A stretch of DNA of 29,918 nucleotides from a virus. Made by a program: the position numbers and the translations under genes. Positions 22,161 through 28,938 of the stretch are shown one piece after another. Within the stretch, counting starts at the first letter, position 1; each line of letters starts with the position of its first letter. Below the pieces are notes generated by a model, which searched no databases, had not been told where the DNA came from, and saw only the letters and a list, made by a program, of their open reading frames with translations. The stretch covers positions 1 through 29,918 of the IMG/VR virus record IMGVR_UViG_3300021963_000471; one strand, given 5' to 3'.

Positions 22161-22711
22161 CAGACACTAACCAGCCGACACTAAACCTTCCTAATGCTCA
22201 GAAACCTTGGACATCGACCGAGTTCGCATACCTCAAGGCGAATGCCGGCAAAGGAGTCCAGGAGATTGCAGAAGCTCTTGGGAGGACGACCGAGTCCGTC
22301 AAGCAGATGGCTCGACGCAACCGCATCAGCCTTCGCAAGACTGGCGAGCGCAGAGGTCTTCTCCTAGGTCAGCCAAGGGGAATGTCGTGGCTCGACCTGC
22401 GTCAACAGGGCATCACGTCCGAACGTCTGGCAGCTATCAAGCAAGACGCTCTCGAAGGTCTCATCGATCTAGGAGATCTCGAGCAACAGATTGCAGACAT
22501 CGGCAAAGGCAAGCAGCCTGAGCTCTGTCCTCAGTGTGCGACTCGCTACATCCAGAGAGCCTCAACAGGTCTGTGCGCTCCATGCCACCTGAAGATTCTG
22601 GCTCGTCTCCATCAGGATCAGGTCGATATCCGCAACGCAGAGCGCTCGCTCTGGGCTGCACGTCAAGAGAACTCACGCAACCGTCGCAAAGAACCTAGCG
22701 AGGAAGTGTGA
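22157..22711 (+). CDS. SANT/Myb-like HTH protein with zinc-ribbon C-terminus
   Basis: A 184-residue protein. Residues about 16-60 (KPWTSTEFAYLKANAGKGVQ, EIAEALGRTTESVKQMARRN) form a SANT/Myb- or GcrA-like three-helix DNA-binding unit. Around residues 123-145 CPQCATRYIQRASTGLCAPC gives two CxxC pairs of a zinc ribbon, followed by a charged helix. Similar proteins are common in early operons of actinophages, usually without known function; DNA binding is likely. It sits between a zinc-ribbon gene and an HNH gene in one overlapping string. Confidence 0.7.
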   Translation: MTDTNQPTLNLPNAQKPWTSTEFAYLKANAGKGVQEIAEALGRTTESVKQMARRNRISLRKTGERRGLLLGQPRGMSWLDLRQQGITSERLAAIKQDALEGLIDLGDLEQQIADIGKGKQPELCPQCATRYIQRASTGLCAPCHLKILARLHQDQVDIRNAERSLWAARQENSRNRRKEPSEEV

Positions 22712-23127
22712 TGGCGCTCGCTGTCCCTTGCTTGATCTGTGGTCGTCGCGTCGTCGGTGGTAAGTCTCGATGCCCTGAGCATGAGAACCAGAAGAACCGA
22801 CTCCAGACCGCTTGTGTGACGTGCGGTCGTCCTTCATCGAACGGCTACTGCGATGAGCATGAGCCAACGAATGAAGCGAACCGCTTGAAGGCTCAACCGT
22901 TCAGAGCTGCTTACCGCGATCCGAACTACCACCGCAACCGTCAAGCCGCCAAGACACGTGCTGGCGGTCAGTGCGAACGCTGTGGACGTGGAGACATGCC
23001 TCTCGAGTGCGATCACATCGTGGCGCTTCGAGATGGCGGAACCAATGACAGGACGAACCTGATCATGCTCTGCCGTCCTTGCCACCTATCTAAGACCACT
23101 GCTGACCGACGTCGTCGGAAGCCGTGA
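22711..23127 (+). CDS. HNH endonuclease with N-terminal zinc ribbons
   Basis: A 138-residue protein; ATG 22711 overlaps the previous TGA (TGATG) and has AGGAA at good distance, so I prefer it to GTG 22708. Two N-terminal Cys clusters (CLICGRRVVGGKSRCPEH and CVTCGRPSSNGYCDEH) precede the HNH core near residues 90-130: CERCGRGDMPLECDHI, ALRDGGTNDRTNLIMLCRPC and H at HLSKTT. HNH nucleases of this form cut double-stranded DNA. In this place it could be a free-standing homing-type enzyme or a recombination/repair nuclease; I cannot tell which. Confidence 0.85.
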   Translation: MALAVPCLICGRRVVGGKSRCPEHENQKNRLQTACVTCGRPSSNGYCDEHEPTNEANRLKAQPFRAAYRDPNYHRNRQAAKTRAGGQCERCGRGDMPLECDHIVALRDGGTNDRTNLIMLCRPCHLSKTTADRRRRKP

Positions 23128-23170
23128 CCCAACTCTCAAAGTCCAACCCAACCTAAGAAGGAGAACCAAC

Positions 23171-23641
23171 ATGCCAAGCGTCATCGAGATGCAACGACTC
23201 GGATGGGGAAACCCAGACGACGCTGACTTCGTCAGCAAGCACATCATCACCATCAAGCCAGTCAAGGGAATGAGCCTTCGCGTACATCGCGCAGCTGCTC
23301 CGATCTTCACCGAACTCTGCAAGGGCATCGATGCTCTCGGCGCAAAGCTGCCAGCGAAGTTCGATGACTGGGGCTATGCAAACCGCGACATCAGAGGCTA
23401 CCCAGGAAGCAAGTCGTACCACGCGTGGGGTCTAGCAATCGACCTCGACGCGACTGAGAACGTCCTCGGATCAAAGCGGACGACGTTCCCTATCAACAAG
23501 ACTCGCGAGCTCGTCGCAGGGCTGAAGTTCATCACGTGGGGCTACGAGTGGCAGGACAGCCGACCAGACCCGATGCACTTCGAGATTCACGGCACCAAGG
23601 ACGCTGTCAAGGCGTACTCAGCCAAGCTCAAGAAGGCGTAA
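23171..23641 (+). CDS. Endolysin, M15-family peptidase
   Basis: A 156-residue protein with a strong AAGGAG site. The zinc ligands of the VanY-type M15 family are visible: His84 and Asp91 in SYHAWGLAIDLD and His136 in DPMHFEIHG. The enzyme cuts peptide cross-links of peptidoglycan (D-Ala-D-Ala or L-Ala-D-Glu type). It has no signal peptide and no cell-wall-binding domain, so release should depend on a holin; the holin-like genes are about 7.5 kb upstream in the late operon. An endolysin in the early operon, between HNH and primase genes, is unusual. Confidence 0.88.
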   Translation: MPSVIEMQRLGWGNPDDADFVSKHIITIKPVKGMSLRVHRAAAPIFTELCKGIDALGAKLPAKFDDWGYANRDIRGYPGSKSYHAWGLAIDLDATENVLGSKRTTFPINKTRELVAGLKFITWGYEWQDSRPDPMHFEIHGTKDAVKAYSAKLKKA

Positions 23642-23679
23642 ATCGTTATCAAAACGTTACCAAGTTATGCGTCGGATGT

Positions 23680-23694
23680 CCTTGCGCTGCAAGG
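23680..23694 (+). terminator. Small hairpin after the endolysin gene
   Basis: CCTTGC and GCAAGG pair perfectly around GCT, within the 113-bp gap between endolysin and primase genes. There is no uridine tract, so termination is doubtful. I see no convincing promoter in the gap. Confidence 0.4.
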
Positions 23695-23754
23695 CATCAG
23701 GCGCGTACCTTCTGACATGTAAGACCCCCCTACTACAAGAAAGAAGCTCCCCCC

Positions 23755-24249
23755 ATGGAGACATTGAAGGCGCAAGCAATCTCATACGCGAAGCAAGGCT
23801 GGGCTGTCATGCCACTGCTTCCTAATAGCAAAGAACCACACTTCGATCTCATCAAGGCAGCACACCTATCTGCGACCACTGACATCTCACAGATCGAGAA
23901 GTGGTTCGAGTACGACCGCAACATCAACATCGGCGTCTCATGTGCCATGTCTGATCTCATCGTCCTCGACGTCGACTTCCGCAACGGTGGACAGCGCTTG
24001 CCAGAGATGGTCGACACCTACACCGTCCAGACAGGCGACGGACTCCATCTCTACTACCGCGCTCCGATGGACATGCGCTTCAAGGGTCAGCTGAACAAGG
24101 GCATCGACATCAAGCACCGTGGCTACGTCGTAGCTGCGAACTCAATCCATCCGAACGGCAAGAAGTACACCGTCATCAACGAGATGGCTCCAGTCCTCTT
24201 GCCTGCATCACTAATCTCACTCGCACTCAAGGAGCGTGTCGCAGCATGA
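23755..24249 (+). CDS. Primase-polymerase (PrimPol, archaeo-eukaryotic primase type)
   Basis: A 164-residue protein matching the bifunctional DNA primase/polymerase N-terminal domain. Seen: a GWAVMPLLPNSKEP opening, Asp72 and Asp74 in VLDVDFRNGG (metal-binding DxD), His98 in GDGLHLYYR, and GIDIKHRGYVVAANSIHPNG. The family makes primers and can extend them. Only this domain is present; no fused helicase or C-terminal part is seen, and none is found elsewhere in the window. Host helicase and polymerase are probably recruited. AAGAAAGAAG upstream is a fair ribosome site. Confidence 0.85.
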   Translation: METLKAQAISYAKQGWAVMPLLPNSKEPHFDLIKAAHLSATTDISQIEKWFEYDRNINIGVSCAMSDLIVLDVDFRNGGQRLPEMVDTYTVQTGDGLHLYYRAPMDMRFKGQLNKGIDIKHRGYVVAANSIHPNGKKYTVINEMAPVLLPASLISLALKERVAA

Positions 24250-24542
24250 TCGAGCCACGCATCGTCGGCAACGACATCCTCTTGCCTATCTCCAACGAGA
24301 TGCGCTGGTCTCTCATCGAGTCTCTATGCCTCGCACTATCAGAGGACGACGACGTCGCTCTGATGATGCTTCAGATCGCTGGTGCCGTTAAGAGCGGTCA
24401 GCGCGCCACCTATCCCCTCATGAAGCTTGAGGCGAAGGCCGGCATCACTCACTCAGCGATCAAATTGTCACCTGTCGAGGGCAGAATCCTCGCTGACGAC
24501 CTCGACTACATCACTCCCTCTGTAAAGGAAGCACAAGCATGA
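24246..24542 (+). CDS. Hypothetical early protein
   Basis: A 98-residue acidic protein in ATGA overlaps with the primase and the next gene. Helical segments: LIESLCLALSEDDDVALMML, GAVKSGQRATYPLMKLEAKA. No recognised motif. Translational coupling to the primase suggests that it assists replication, for example as a helicase loader or primase partner, but nothing in the sequence shows this. Confidence 0.65.
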   Translation: MIEPRIVGNDILLPISNEMRWSLIESLCLALSEDDDVALMMLQIAGAVKSGQRATYPLMKLEAKAGITHSAIKLSPVEGRILADDLDYITPSVKEAQA

Positions 24543-24784
24543 ACAGCATCATCAACTTTTTCACCCAACCAACAGAAGCCATCCCAGTCTGGTTCTTCTT
24601 TGCACTGCTCGGAACGCTCTGTCACTTCATCTGGAAGTCACAGACCCTCGAAGAGAAGTACGACCAACTTCAGTCAAACGTCCGTCGCACCATCAAGCGC
24701 GAGACCACTCACATCAGCAGTGACTCAGAGCTCGAGTTGATCCTCAGCAAGTACGACGGCATCTGGGAAGGACTCAACAAGTGA
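24539..24784 (+). CDS. Small membrane protein with cytoplasmic coiled coil
   Basis: An 81-residue protein. Residues about 15-32 (AIPVWFFFALLGTLCHFIW) form one membrane span; the rest is charged and helical (SQTLEEKYDQLQSNVRRTIK). No signal-peptide cleavage site. Early phage membrane proteins of this kind can block superinfection or affect the host envelope, but the family is not recognised. It is overlapped at both ends by four bases. Confidence 0.65.
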   Translation: MNSIINFFTQPTEAIPVWFFFALLGTLCHFIWKSQTLEEKYDQLQSNVRRTIKRETTHISSDSELELILSKYDGIWEGLNK

Positions 24785-25278
24785 GCCTTCGCGATCTAGC
24801 AACTCAACTCGCTGTCCTGACCGTCGTCGAAGACGCAGTCAAGGAGCGCAAGGACGCACTCCGCGCAGCTGTTCGCGACGCACTCGATGAAGCTGGAGCA
24901 GACGCAACCAGAGCAGAGCTCAACGACGAGCGCATCGCCAAGGTCTCTCTCGTATCCCCACAGCTCAAGGCCATCGTCGGCAACGAAGCCGACTTCCTTG
25001 CATGGGTCGAAGAGAACTACCCACACGAAGTCGTCACGACTAAGACAGTCCGCTCATCTTTCAAAGAAGCCATCTTGAAGAAGTTCTTACTCAACGGTGA
25101 AGACGTGATCCACTTCGAGACCGGCGAACTTGTGCCAGGCATGAAGACGGCACGCGGAAGCGCTTATGTCTCCACACGCTTCGAGAGCGAAGGCCGAGAG
25201 AAGGTGCTCGATGCACTCCGCTCAGGAAGCCTTCAACTCGACATCAGTCAGCCACTCGCACTGCCAGGCGCTGAGTGA
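24781..25278 (+). CDS. Conserved actinophage protein near recombination genes
   Basis: A 165-residue protein, GTG start in a four-base overlap. The layout LRDLATQLAVLTVVEDAVKE, RKDALRAAVRDALDEAGAD, then VTTKTVRSSFKEAILKKFL and GELVPGMKTARGSAYVSTRF with a final EKVLDALRSGSL is one I know from actinophages, usually next to RecT, ERF or Cas4-like genes, with no proven function. The N-terminal coiled coil suggests oligomerisation. Its neighbour here is ERF, as expected. A role in recombination is inferred only from context. Confidence 0.7.
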   Translation: MSLRDLATQLAVLTVVEDAVKERKDALRAAVRDALDEAGADATRAELNDERIAKVSLVSPQLKAIVGNEADFLAWVEENYPHEVVTTKTVRSSFKEAILKKFLLNGEDVIHFETGELVPGMKTARGSAYVSTRFESEGREKVLDALRSGSLQLDISQPLALPGAE

Positions 25279-25523
25279 TTGACCCACGTATCGAGATCGT
25301 GCGCCAAGCGATGCTCGCCCGCCACGAAGAGTCAATGAAAGAAGACCTCACACCAGGACTCGATGAGTACGCAGCCATCGCTATCGCAGCTCTGGACACG
25401 TGGCTCATCAAGCAGTTCTACGAAGGCAGAGCGAAGGGCTATGACACACCACGACTGTGGGGTCTCAAGTTCTGCGACTGCACCCAACTTGTCAACGAGA
25501 TTATGAAGAGAGATACGAAATGA
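25275..25523 (+). CDS. Hypothetical early protein before erf
   Basis: An 82-residue protein, GTG start in a GTGA overlap with the preceding stop and ATGA overlap with erf. Helical: DPRIEIVRQAMLARHEESM, LDEYAAIAIAALDTWLIK, LKFCDCTQLVNEIMKRD. One CDC pair. No family recognised. By coupling it may be co-expressed with ERF as a small partner. Confidence 0.6.
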   Translation: MIDPRIEIVRQAMLARHEESMKEDLTPGLDEYAAIAIAALDTWLIKQFYEGRAKGYDTPRLWGLKFCDCTQLVNEIMKRDTK

Positions 25524-26143
25524 CCCAAGCAACAACCATTCAGGCAGCACTCGCCCTCGTCATGGCTGACGTCCGCGAAGTCGCCAAGAAGGATCGCAAC
25601 GAATCACAGCGCTTCAACTTCCGAGGCATCGATGCAGTCGTCAACGCAGTTGGGCCAGCACTTCGCGCTCACAACGTCGTCGTGATGCCTCATGTCGAAG
25701 ACTTCAACTACGGCACCGTCACATCAAGTGGCGGCAAGGCCATGGGACACGTCACCATCAAGGTGCGCTACCGCTTCACTGGCCCTGCTGGTGACTACCT
25801 CGATTCTGTCGTCATGGGTGAAGCCATGGACATCGGAGACAAGGCGACACCCAAGGCGATGAGCGTCGCGTTCCGTACCGCACTTCTTCAGGCACTAGCT
25901 CTACCGACTGACGACATCGATCCAGATGCTGAGTCATACGAGCGCAGCGCGGCTCCAGCACCTGTTGCGAAGGCAGCACTCAGCGACACCATCTGGAACG
26001 GACTGCTCGGTGCGATGAACCATGCACCAGACATCGACGGACTCGACACTGCAGCGAAGCACGCAGCGACATTCGAACTCCCTGAAGACAAGCGCAACCA
26101 GCTGAAGGCCATCTACCTCGAGCGCAAGGCACTTCTCGCATGA
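25520..26143 (+). CDS. erf: ERF-family single-strand annealing protein
   Basis: A 207-residue protein. I chose ATG 25520 (ATGA overlap) over a longer frame starting at 25457 inside the previous gene. Segments typical of the ERF superfamily are ESQRFNFRGIDAVVNAVGPA, LRAHNVVVMPHVEDF, VTIKVRYRFTGPAGDYL, GDKATPKAMSVAFRTALLQA and LALPTDDIDPD. These proteins bind single strands and anneal complementary ends, serving phage recombination and circularisation. The C-terminal region has a small helical domain. RusA and SSB follow within 1.4 kb and complete a recombination set. Confidence 0.92.
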   Translation: MTQATTIQAALALVMADVREVAKKDRNESQRFNFRGIDAVVNAVGPALRAHNVVVMPHVEDFNYGTVTSSGGKAMGHVTIKVRYRFTGPAGDYLDSVVMGEAMDIGDKATPKAMSVAFRTALLQALALPTDDIDPDAESYERSAAPAPVAKAALSDTIWNGLLGAMNHAPDIDGLDTAAKHAATFELPEDKRNQLKAIYLERKALLA

Positions 26144-26325
26144 TTGCGAAGGCAGCATGGCTCGCGCTCTGGGCGCTCATCGGATACGGCGTCGGCTTCC
26201 TTGCCGGCATGGTGATTGGAATGGTCGGCGGCTACATGCGAGCAGAGAAGGAAGCCAGAGAAGAGATTGCACTCGATCATCTTGACGACACGACCGATTG
26301 GAACATGGGTCCATGGAACGACTAA
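26140..26325 (+). CDS. Small membrane protein
   Basis: A 61-residue protein in an ATGA overlap. Residues about 5-32 are a long hydrophobic, Gly-rich span (WLALWALIGYGVGFLAGMVI), followed by an acidic tail (KEAREEIALDHLDDTTDWN). No signal cleavage site seen. Function unknown; an early membrane modifier is possible. Its end overlaps the RusA-like gene by 13 bases. Confidence 0.65.
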   Translation: MIAKAAWLALWALIGYGVGFLAGMVIGMVGGYMRAEKEAREEIALDHLDDTTDWNMGPWND

Positions 26326-26726
26326 TCATCGACGTGGTTGGTCTTCCTGCACCACAGGGTTCCAAGAAGGCATTCGTGCGTGGCACAAAAGCAGTTCTCG
26401 TAGAGAGTAGCGATAAGGTAAAGCCATGGCGCAGCGCCGTCGCCTGGACAGCACGACAAGCATCAAAGCAAACAGGCTGGGAAATGACGGCGGCTGCTGT
26501 GACCATCACTATCGACTTCACGCTTCCGCGTCCTAAGTCGCTACCTAAGCGCTTCGTCGATCACGTCAAGAAGCCAGACATCGACAAGCTCATCCGCTCC
26601 ACACTTGATGGCATCGGTGATGCCGGCACTATCTGGGGCGACGACTCACAGGTCGTCAAGGTCGAAGCATCCAAGGTCTACGGCGAAGAGCTCGGTGCGC
26701 GCATCTCAATCGAGGTCGCCTCATGA
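26313..26726 (+). CDS. rusA: RusA-like Holliday-junction resolvase
   Basis: A 137-residue protein from ATG 26313; an alternative ATG at 26298 would overlap more with the upstream gene. It opens with IIDVVGLPAPQGSKKAFVRG, as RusA-like endonucleases do, and carries the acidic residues Asp89 and Asp91 in KKPDIDKLIRSTLDGI and Asp110-Asp111 in IWGDDSQVV. The family cuts four-way junctions, which helps resolve recombination and concatemers before packaging. It is flanked by ERF and SSB. Confidence 0.9.
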   Translation: MERLIIDVVGLPAPQGSKKAFVRGTKAVLVESSDKVKPWRSAVAWTARQASKQTGWEMTAAAVTITIDFTLPRPKSLPKRFVDHVKKPDIDKLIRSTLDGIGDAGTIWGDDSQVVKVEASKVYGEELGARISIEVAS

Positions 26727-27112
26727 ATCACAGAGTCAAGCTCGAGCGCCTCTATGCAGAAGCAACATGCCGAGACAGCGATCCGAAGTACTTCGATGCC
26801 ATACAGCATGAGTTCTCCAGCGTGGCCTTGCGCATGTGCCAGCGATGTCCTGTCCGCGATCTATGCACCGACGTCATCCAGCCACAGCGCAACTCCTATG
26901 ACGGCGTAGTCGGCGGACGCGTGTACCAACACGGTCGAGACATCACACTGAACGTCTCCATCAAGGACTTCTCAAAGCTTCCAGTCGACCTCATCGACGA
27001 AGAAGCACCGGCTCGCAACGAGCAACTCATCGAACAAGACGAACTACTAGCCAAGTGCGGTGGATGCGGAGCCTGGACATTCGGCTCTGACCTCTGCGCA
27101 CTCTGCGCTTAG
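26723..27112 (+). CDS. WhiB-like protein fused to a zinc ribbon
   Basis: A 129-residue protein, ATGA overlap with rusA. The first 70 residues match the WhiB family: Cys in ATCRDSD, the pair in MCQRCPVRDLC, and GVVGGRVY where most WhiB proteins have GVWGG. The four Cys should hold a 4Fe-4S cluster; family members bind the host sigma factor and change transcription. Unlike ordinary WhiB proteins, the C-terminus has CGGCGAWTFGSDLCALCA, a CxxC...CxxC zinc ribbon. Regulatory role is inferred from the family. Confidence 0.85.
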   Translation: MNHRVKLERLYAEATCRDSDPKYFDAIQHEFSSVALRMCQRCPVRDLCTDVIQPQRNSYDGVVGGRVYQHGRDITLNVSIKDFSKLPVDLIDEEAPARNEQLIEQDELLAKCGGCGAWTFGSDLCALCA

Positions 27113-27126
27113 AAACGGACTCCCTC

Positions 27127-27471
27127 ATGAAGCTACCGAACTTCGACGGCTCACAGCTGTGTGCTCAAGTCGATCCAGAACTCTTCTTTCCAGAACGCGG
27201 AGACAACACCATCAGCAAGGTCGCGAAAGCAATCTGCGCTGAGTGTCCCTTCAAGAAGCCATGTGCCGAATACGCACTGCACTTCGAGATACGTGGCATC
27301 TGGGGAGGAACTAGCGAGCAAGACCGAAACGTGCTCGCGAGGAAGAGAGGCATCACACGCAGAGTCGTGGTGTCTCTCGACATGATCAAGGAACCATCAG
27401 AAACACCAGCGGCGCAAGCAAAGCGTCGCGCACGAGCACGAAAGCAGAGCAGCGCACAAGGCGCTGCCTGA
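27127..27471 (+). CDS. WhiB-family transcription factor
   Basis: A 114-residue protein 14 bases after the first WhiB gene. The full signature is present: LCAQVDPELFFPERGDN, AICAECPFKKPCAEYAL (four Cys in total), GIWGGTSEQDRNVLARKRGI, and a Lys/Arg/Ala-rich C-terminus that could bind DNA. In actinobacteria these iron-sulfur proteins attach to the main sigma factor; phage copies are known to shut down host WhiB2 and to alter division and superinfection (family knowledge). Its presence fixes the host as an actinobacterium with high confidence. Confidence 0.95.
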   Translation: MKLPNFDGSQLCAQVDPELFFPERGDNTISKVAKAICAECPFKKPCAEYALHFEIRGIWGGTSEQDRNVLARKRGITRRVVVSLDMIKEPSETPAAQAKRRARARKQSSAQGAA

Positions 27472-27492
27472 GTAACAGAGAAGAGAAGCAAC

Positions 27493-27927
27493 ATGGCACT
27501 CCCAAACATCACAATCATCGGCAACGTCGTCGCTGATCCAGAGCTCCGCTTCACCAACAGCAGCGTGGCTTATGCAACCTTCCGCATGGCGGCAAGCGAG
27601 CGCAAGAAGGACGACCAAGGCAACTGGGTCGATGGAGACACGACCTTCCTCAAGGTCACAGCATGGCGTCAGACAGCAGAGAACATCGCTGAGTCTGTAG
27701 CCAAGGGAACAGCAGTGATCGTCACTGGTCGCTTGAAGTCTCGCACCGTCGACCAACCAGATGGCACCAAGCAGACCTACTTCGATGTGGACGCAGACGC
27801 AGTCGGTATCGACCTGTCTCGCGCATCAGCCAAGGTCACACGCACCACACGCACACCGATGAGTGGCGCAATCGTCGAGGACGACCCATGGGCTTCACCG
27901 ATTCAGAGTGACGGAGTGCCGTTCTAA
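27493..27927 (+). CDS. ssb: Single-stranded DNA-binding protein
   Basis: A 144-residue protein. The OB-fold runs from residue 3 to about 105: PNITIIGNVVADPELRF, VAYATFRMAASERKKDD, DTTFLKVTAWRQTAENIAES, KGTAVIVTGRLKSRTV, TYFDVDADAVGIDL. The C-terminal tip SDGVPF resembles the DDDIPF tip that recruits partners in bacterial SSBs. Serves phage replication and recombination with ERF. AGAGAAGAGAAG upstream is the ribosome site. Its TAA overlaps the next start (TAATG). Confidence 0.95.
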   Translation: MALPNITIIGNVVADPELRFTNSSVAYATFRMAASERKKDDQGNWVDGDTTFLKVTAWRQTAENIAESVAKGTAVIVTGRLKSRTVDQPDGTKQTYFDVDADAVGIDLSRASAKVTRTTRTPMSGAIVEDDPWASPIQSDGVPF

Positions 27928-28175
27928 TGACCGAGACACTCAAGCACTACGCAACCGCATCAGCTCGACTCACCGTCAAGCTCACCGTCGCATCAGTCCA
28001 GTACACATGGAAAACGACTCTCTGGGTCGCTGCACTTTTATGGAGGATCACCAAGTTCGCTGGACGCGTCACTCTCTGGATCGTCTTCTGGCCTGCTGGC
28101 CTCTTTCGCTCATGGAAGCGCTCAAGCAAGAAGCAGAACGAAGCGCTCATCCAGGCACTCAAGGAGCGTGGCTAG
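27927..28175 (+). CDS. Small basic membrane protein
   Basis: An 82-residue protein in a one-base overlap with ssb. Hydrophobic and aromatic segments at about 27-42 (YTWKTTLWVAALLWRIT) and 45-60 (AGRVTLWIVFWPAGLF), then a basic C-terminus (RSWKRSSKKQNEALIQAL). Two spans are possible. No family recognised; another of several tiny early membrane proteins in this operon. Confidence 0.65.
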   Translation: MTETLKHYATASARLTVKLTVASVQYTWKTTLWVAALLWRITKFAGRVTLWIVFWPAGLFRSWKRSSKKQNEALIQALKERG

Positions 28176-28334
28176 ATGGAGAAGACACTCGACATCCACC
28201 TGGCAGAGCTCCGCGAACAGATCGCGAAAGAGATTGAGGCTCAAGCAGCCGACATCGCTGAGACACCCTTCAACACTGGCTTCGCTCACGCTGTCTTCAC
28301 GTCAGCTGAGATTGCGAGGGGCGTGAATGATTAG
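28176..28334 (+). CDS. Very short IARG-ending protein (52 residues)
   Basis: ATG directly follows the previous TAG. The protein reads EKTLDIHLAELREQIAKEIE, then a middle with FNTGFAHAVFT, and ends SAEIARGVND. LREQIAKEIEA and the terminal IARG are like the 98-residue protein at 16740 and place it in a widespread class of short actinophage proteins of unknown function. GCGAGGGG within the IARG codons is also the ribosome site of the next gene, whose ATG lies inside this gene's end. Confidence 0.7.
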   Translation: MEKTLDIHLAELREQIAKEIEAQAADIAETPFNTGFAHAVFTSAEIARGVND

Positions 28335-28512
28335 ACGACTCTCGGCATACCTCGAGCTCAAGAGAGCAGAACGAGTGCTCAAGACCACGCAAAGTCCATA
28401 TGCGATGGCTCTTGCTATGGGCGTTCCTGAAGACGCTCTGGCAATCGATCTCGAAGACATCTTGGCGGTTCGCCTCAGTGATCTACACGCGATTGCGAGG
28501 GGTCAAAAATGA
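28327..28512 (+). CDS. Short IARG-ending protein (61 residues)
   Basis: Overlaps the previous gene by eight bases. Sequence features: a helical RRLSAYLELKRAERVLKT opening, MALAMGVPEDALAIDLEDI in the middle, and LHAIARGQK at the end. The codons for IARG again carry GCGAGGGG, placed to act as ribosome site for the ATG at 28509. No function known. Confidence 0.65.
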   Translation: MIRRLSAYLELKRAERVLKTTQSPYAMALAMGVPEDALAIDLEDILAVRLSDLHAIARGQK

Positions 28513-28655
28513 ACCTCACGTCGCCAATCCTCATGGCAGTTGCCATCGTCATCGCTGCAGGAATCCTCTGGGCGATCTACACCATCGAGGAACGCGTCCT
28601 GCGTCAGCAGACCAAGCAGCGTCACCCCTCGAACTCCAAGCGTGGTGACTCCTGA
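28509..28655 (+). CDS. Very small membrane protein (48 residues)
   Basis: ATGA overlap with the previous gene and TGATG overlap with the next. One hydrophobic span at about residues 6-24 (PILMAVAIVIAAGILWAIYT) and a basic tail with EERVLRQQTKQRHPSNSKRG. The GAGGGG of the preceding gene is its ribosome site. Strong coupling argues that it is real despite its size. Confidence 0.65.
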   Translation: MNLTSPILMAVAIVIAAGILWAIYTIEERVLRQQTKQRHPSNSKRGDS

Positions 28656-28828
28656 TGGCGCTCTACCAGTACGCCTGTCCAGAGCACGAAGCCTTCGACC
28701 TGTCTTATCCCATGGGTACAGCCCCAGAGCAGGCTCTATGCCCCTCCTGTGGCGTCTGGAGCAACCGTCAGATCGTGGCGGCTCCAGTCCACTTCAGGGC
28801 CAAGGGCTTCTACAAGACAGGCGGATAG
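28655..28828 (+). CDS. FmdB-like small zinc-ribbon protein (57 residues)
   Basis: A 57-residue protein starting at TGATG. The opening ALYQYACPEHEAFDLSYPM, the pair CPSCGVWSNRQI, and the end FRAKGFYKTGG match the FmdB-type putative regulatory zinc ribbons, whose C-terminal F-x-G-x-G-[FW]-Y is characteristic. A first Cys/His pair (CPEH) and CPSC supply four ligands. Common in actinophages; thought to bind nucleic acid or act as a regulator. A strong hairpin follows. Confidence 0.82.
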   Translation: MALYQYACPEHEAFDLSYPMGTAPEQALCPSCGVWSNRQIVAAPVHFRAKGFYKTGG

Positions 28829-28856
28829 CGAGACAGGCAAGGAACCCTAGAGATGT

Positions 28857-28891
28857 CTCGAGGTAGGCGTAGCACGTGCGCCTACCTCGAG
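28857..28891 (+). terminator. 13-bp perfect hairpin after the FmdB-like gene
   Basis: CTCGAGGTAGGCG (28857-28869) pairs perfectly with CGCCTACCTCGAG (28879-28891) around a 9-base loop. It lies in the gap before the secreted protein gene. The following bases are not T-rich, so it may act as a processing or stability element as well as a terminator. Confidence 0.7.
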
Positions 28892-28938
28892 CACTATCTA
28901 CCTCGGCAGGGAACCCCCCACCACCGAACGGAGAAGCT

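Noticed and set aside
25457-25519. Longer start for erf
   Set aside because: It would overlap the preceding gene by 67 bases; ATG 25520 makes the ATGA overlap usual in this operon and begins at the conserved ERF start.
28876-28938. Longer start for the secreted transglycosylase-like protein
   Set aside because: It begins inside a hairpin loop and would bury the signal peptide; ATG 28939 has GGAG and a proper signal sequence.
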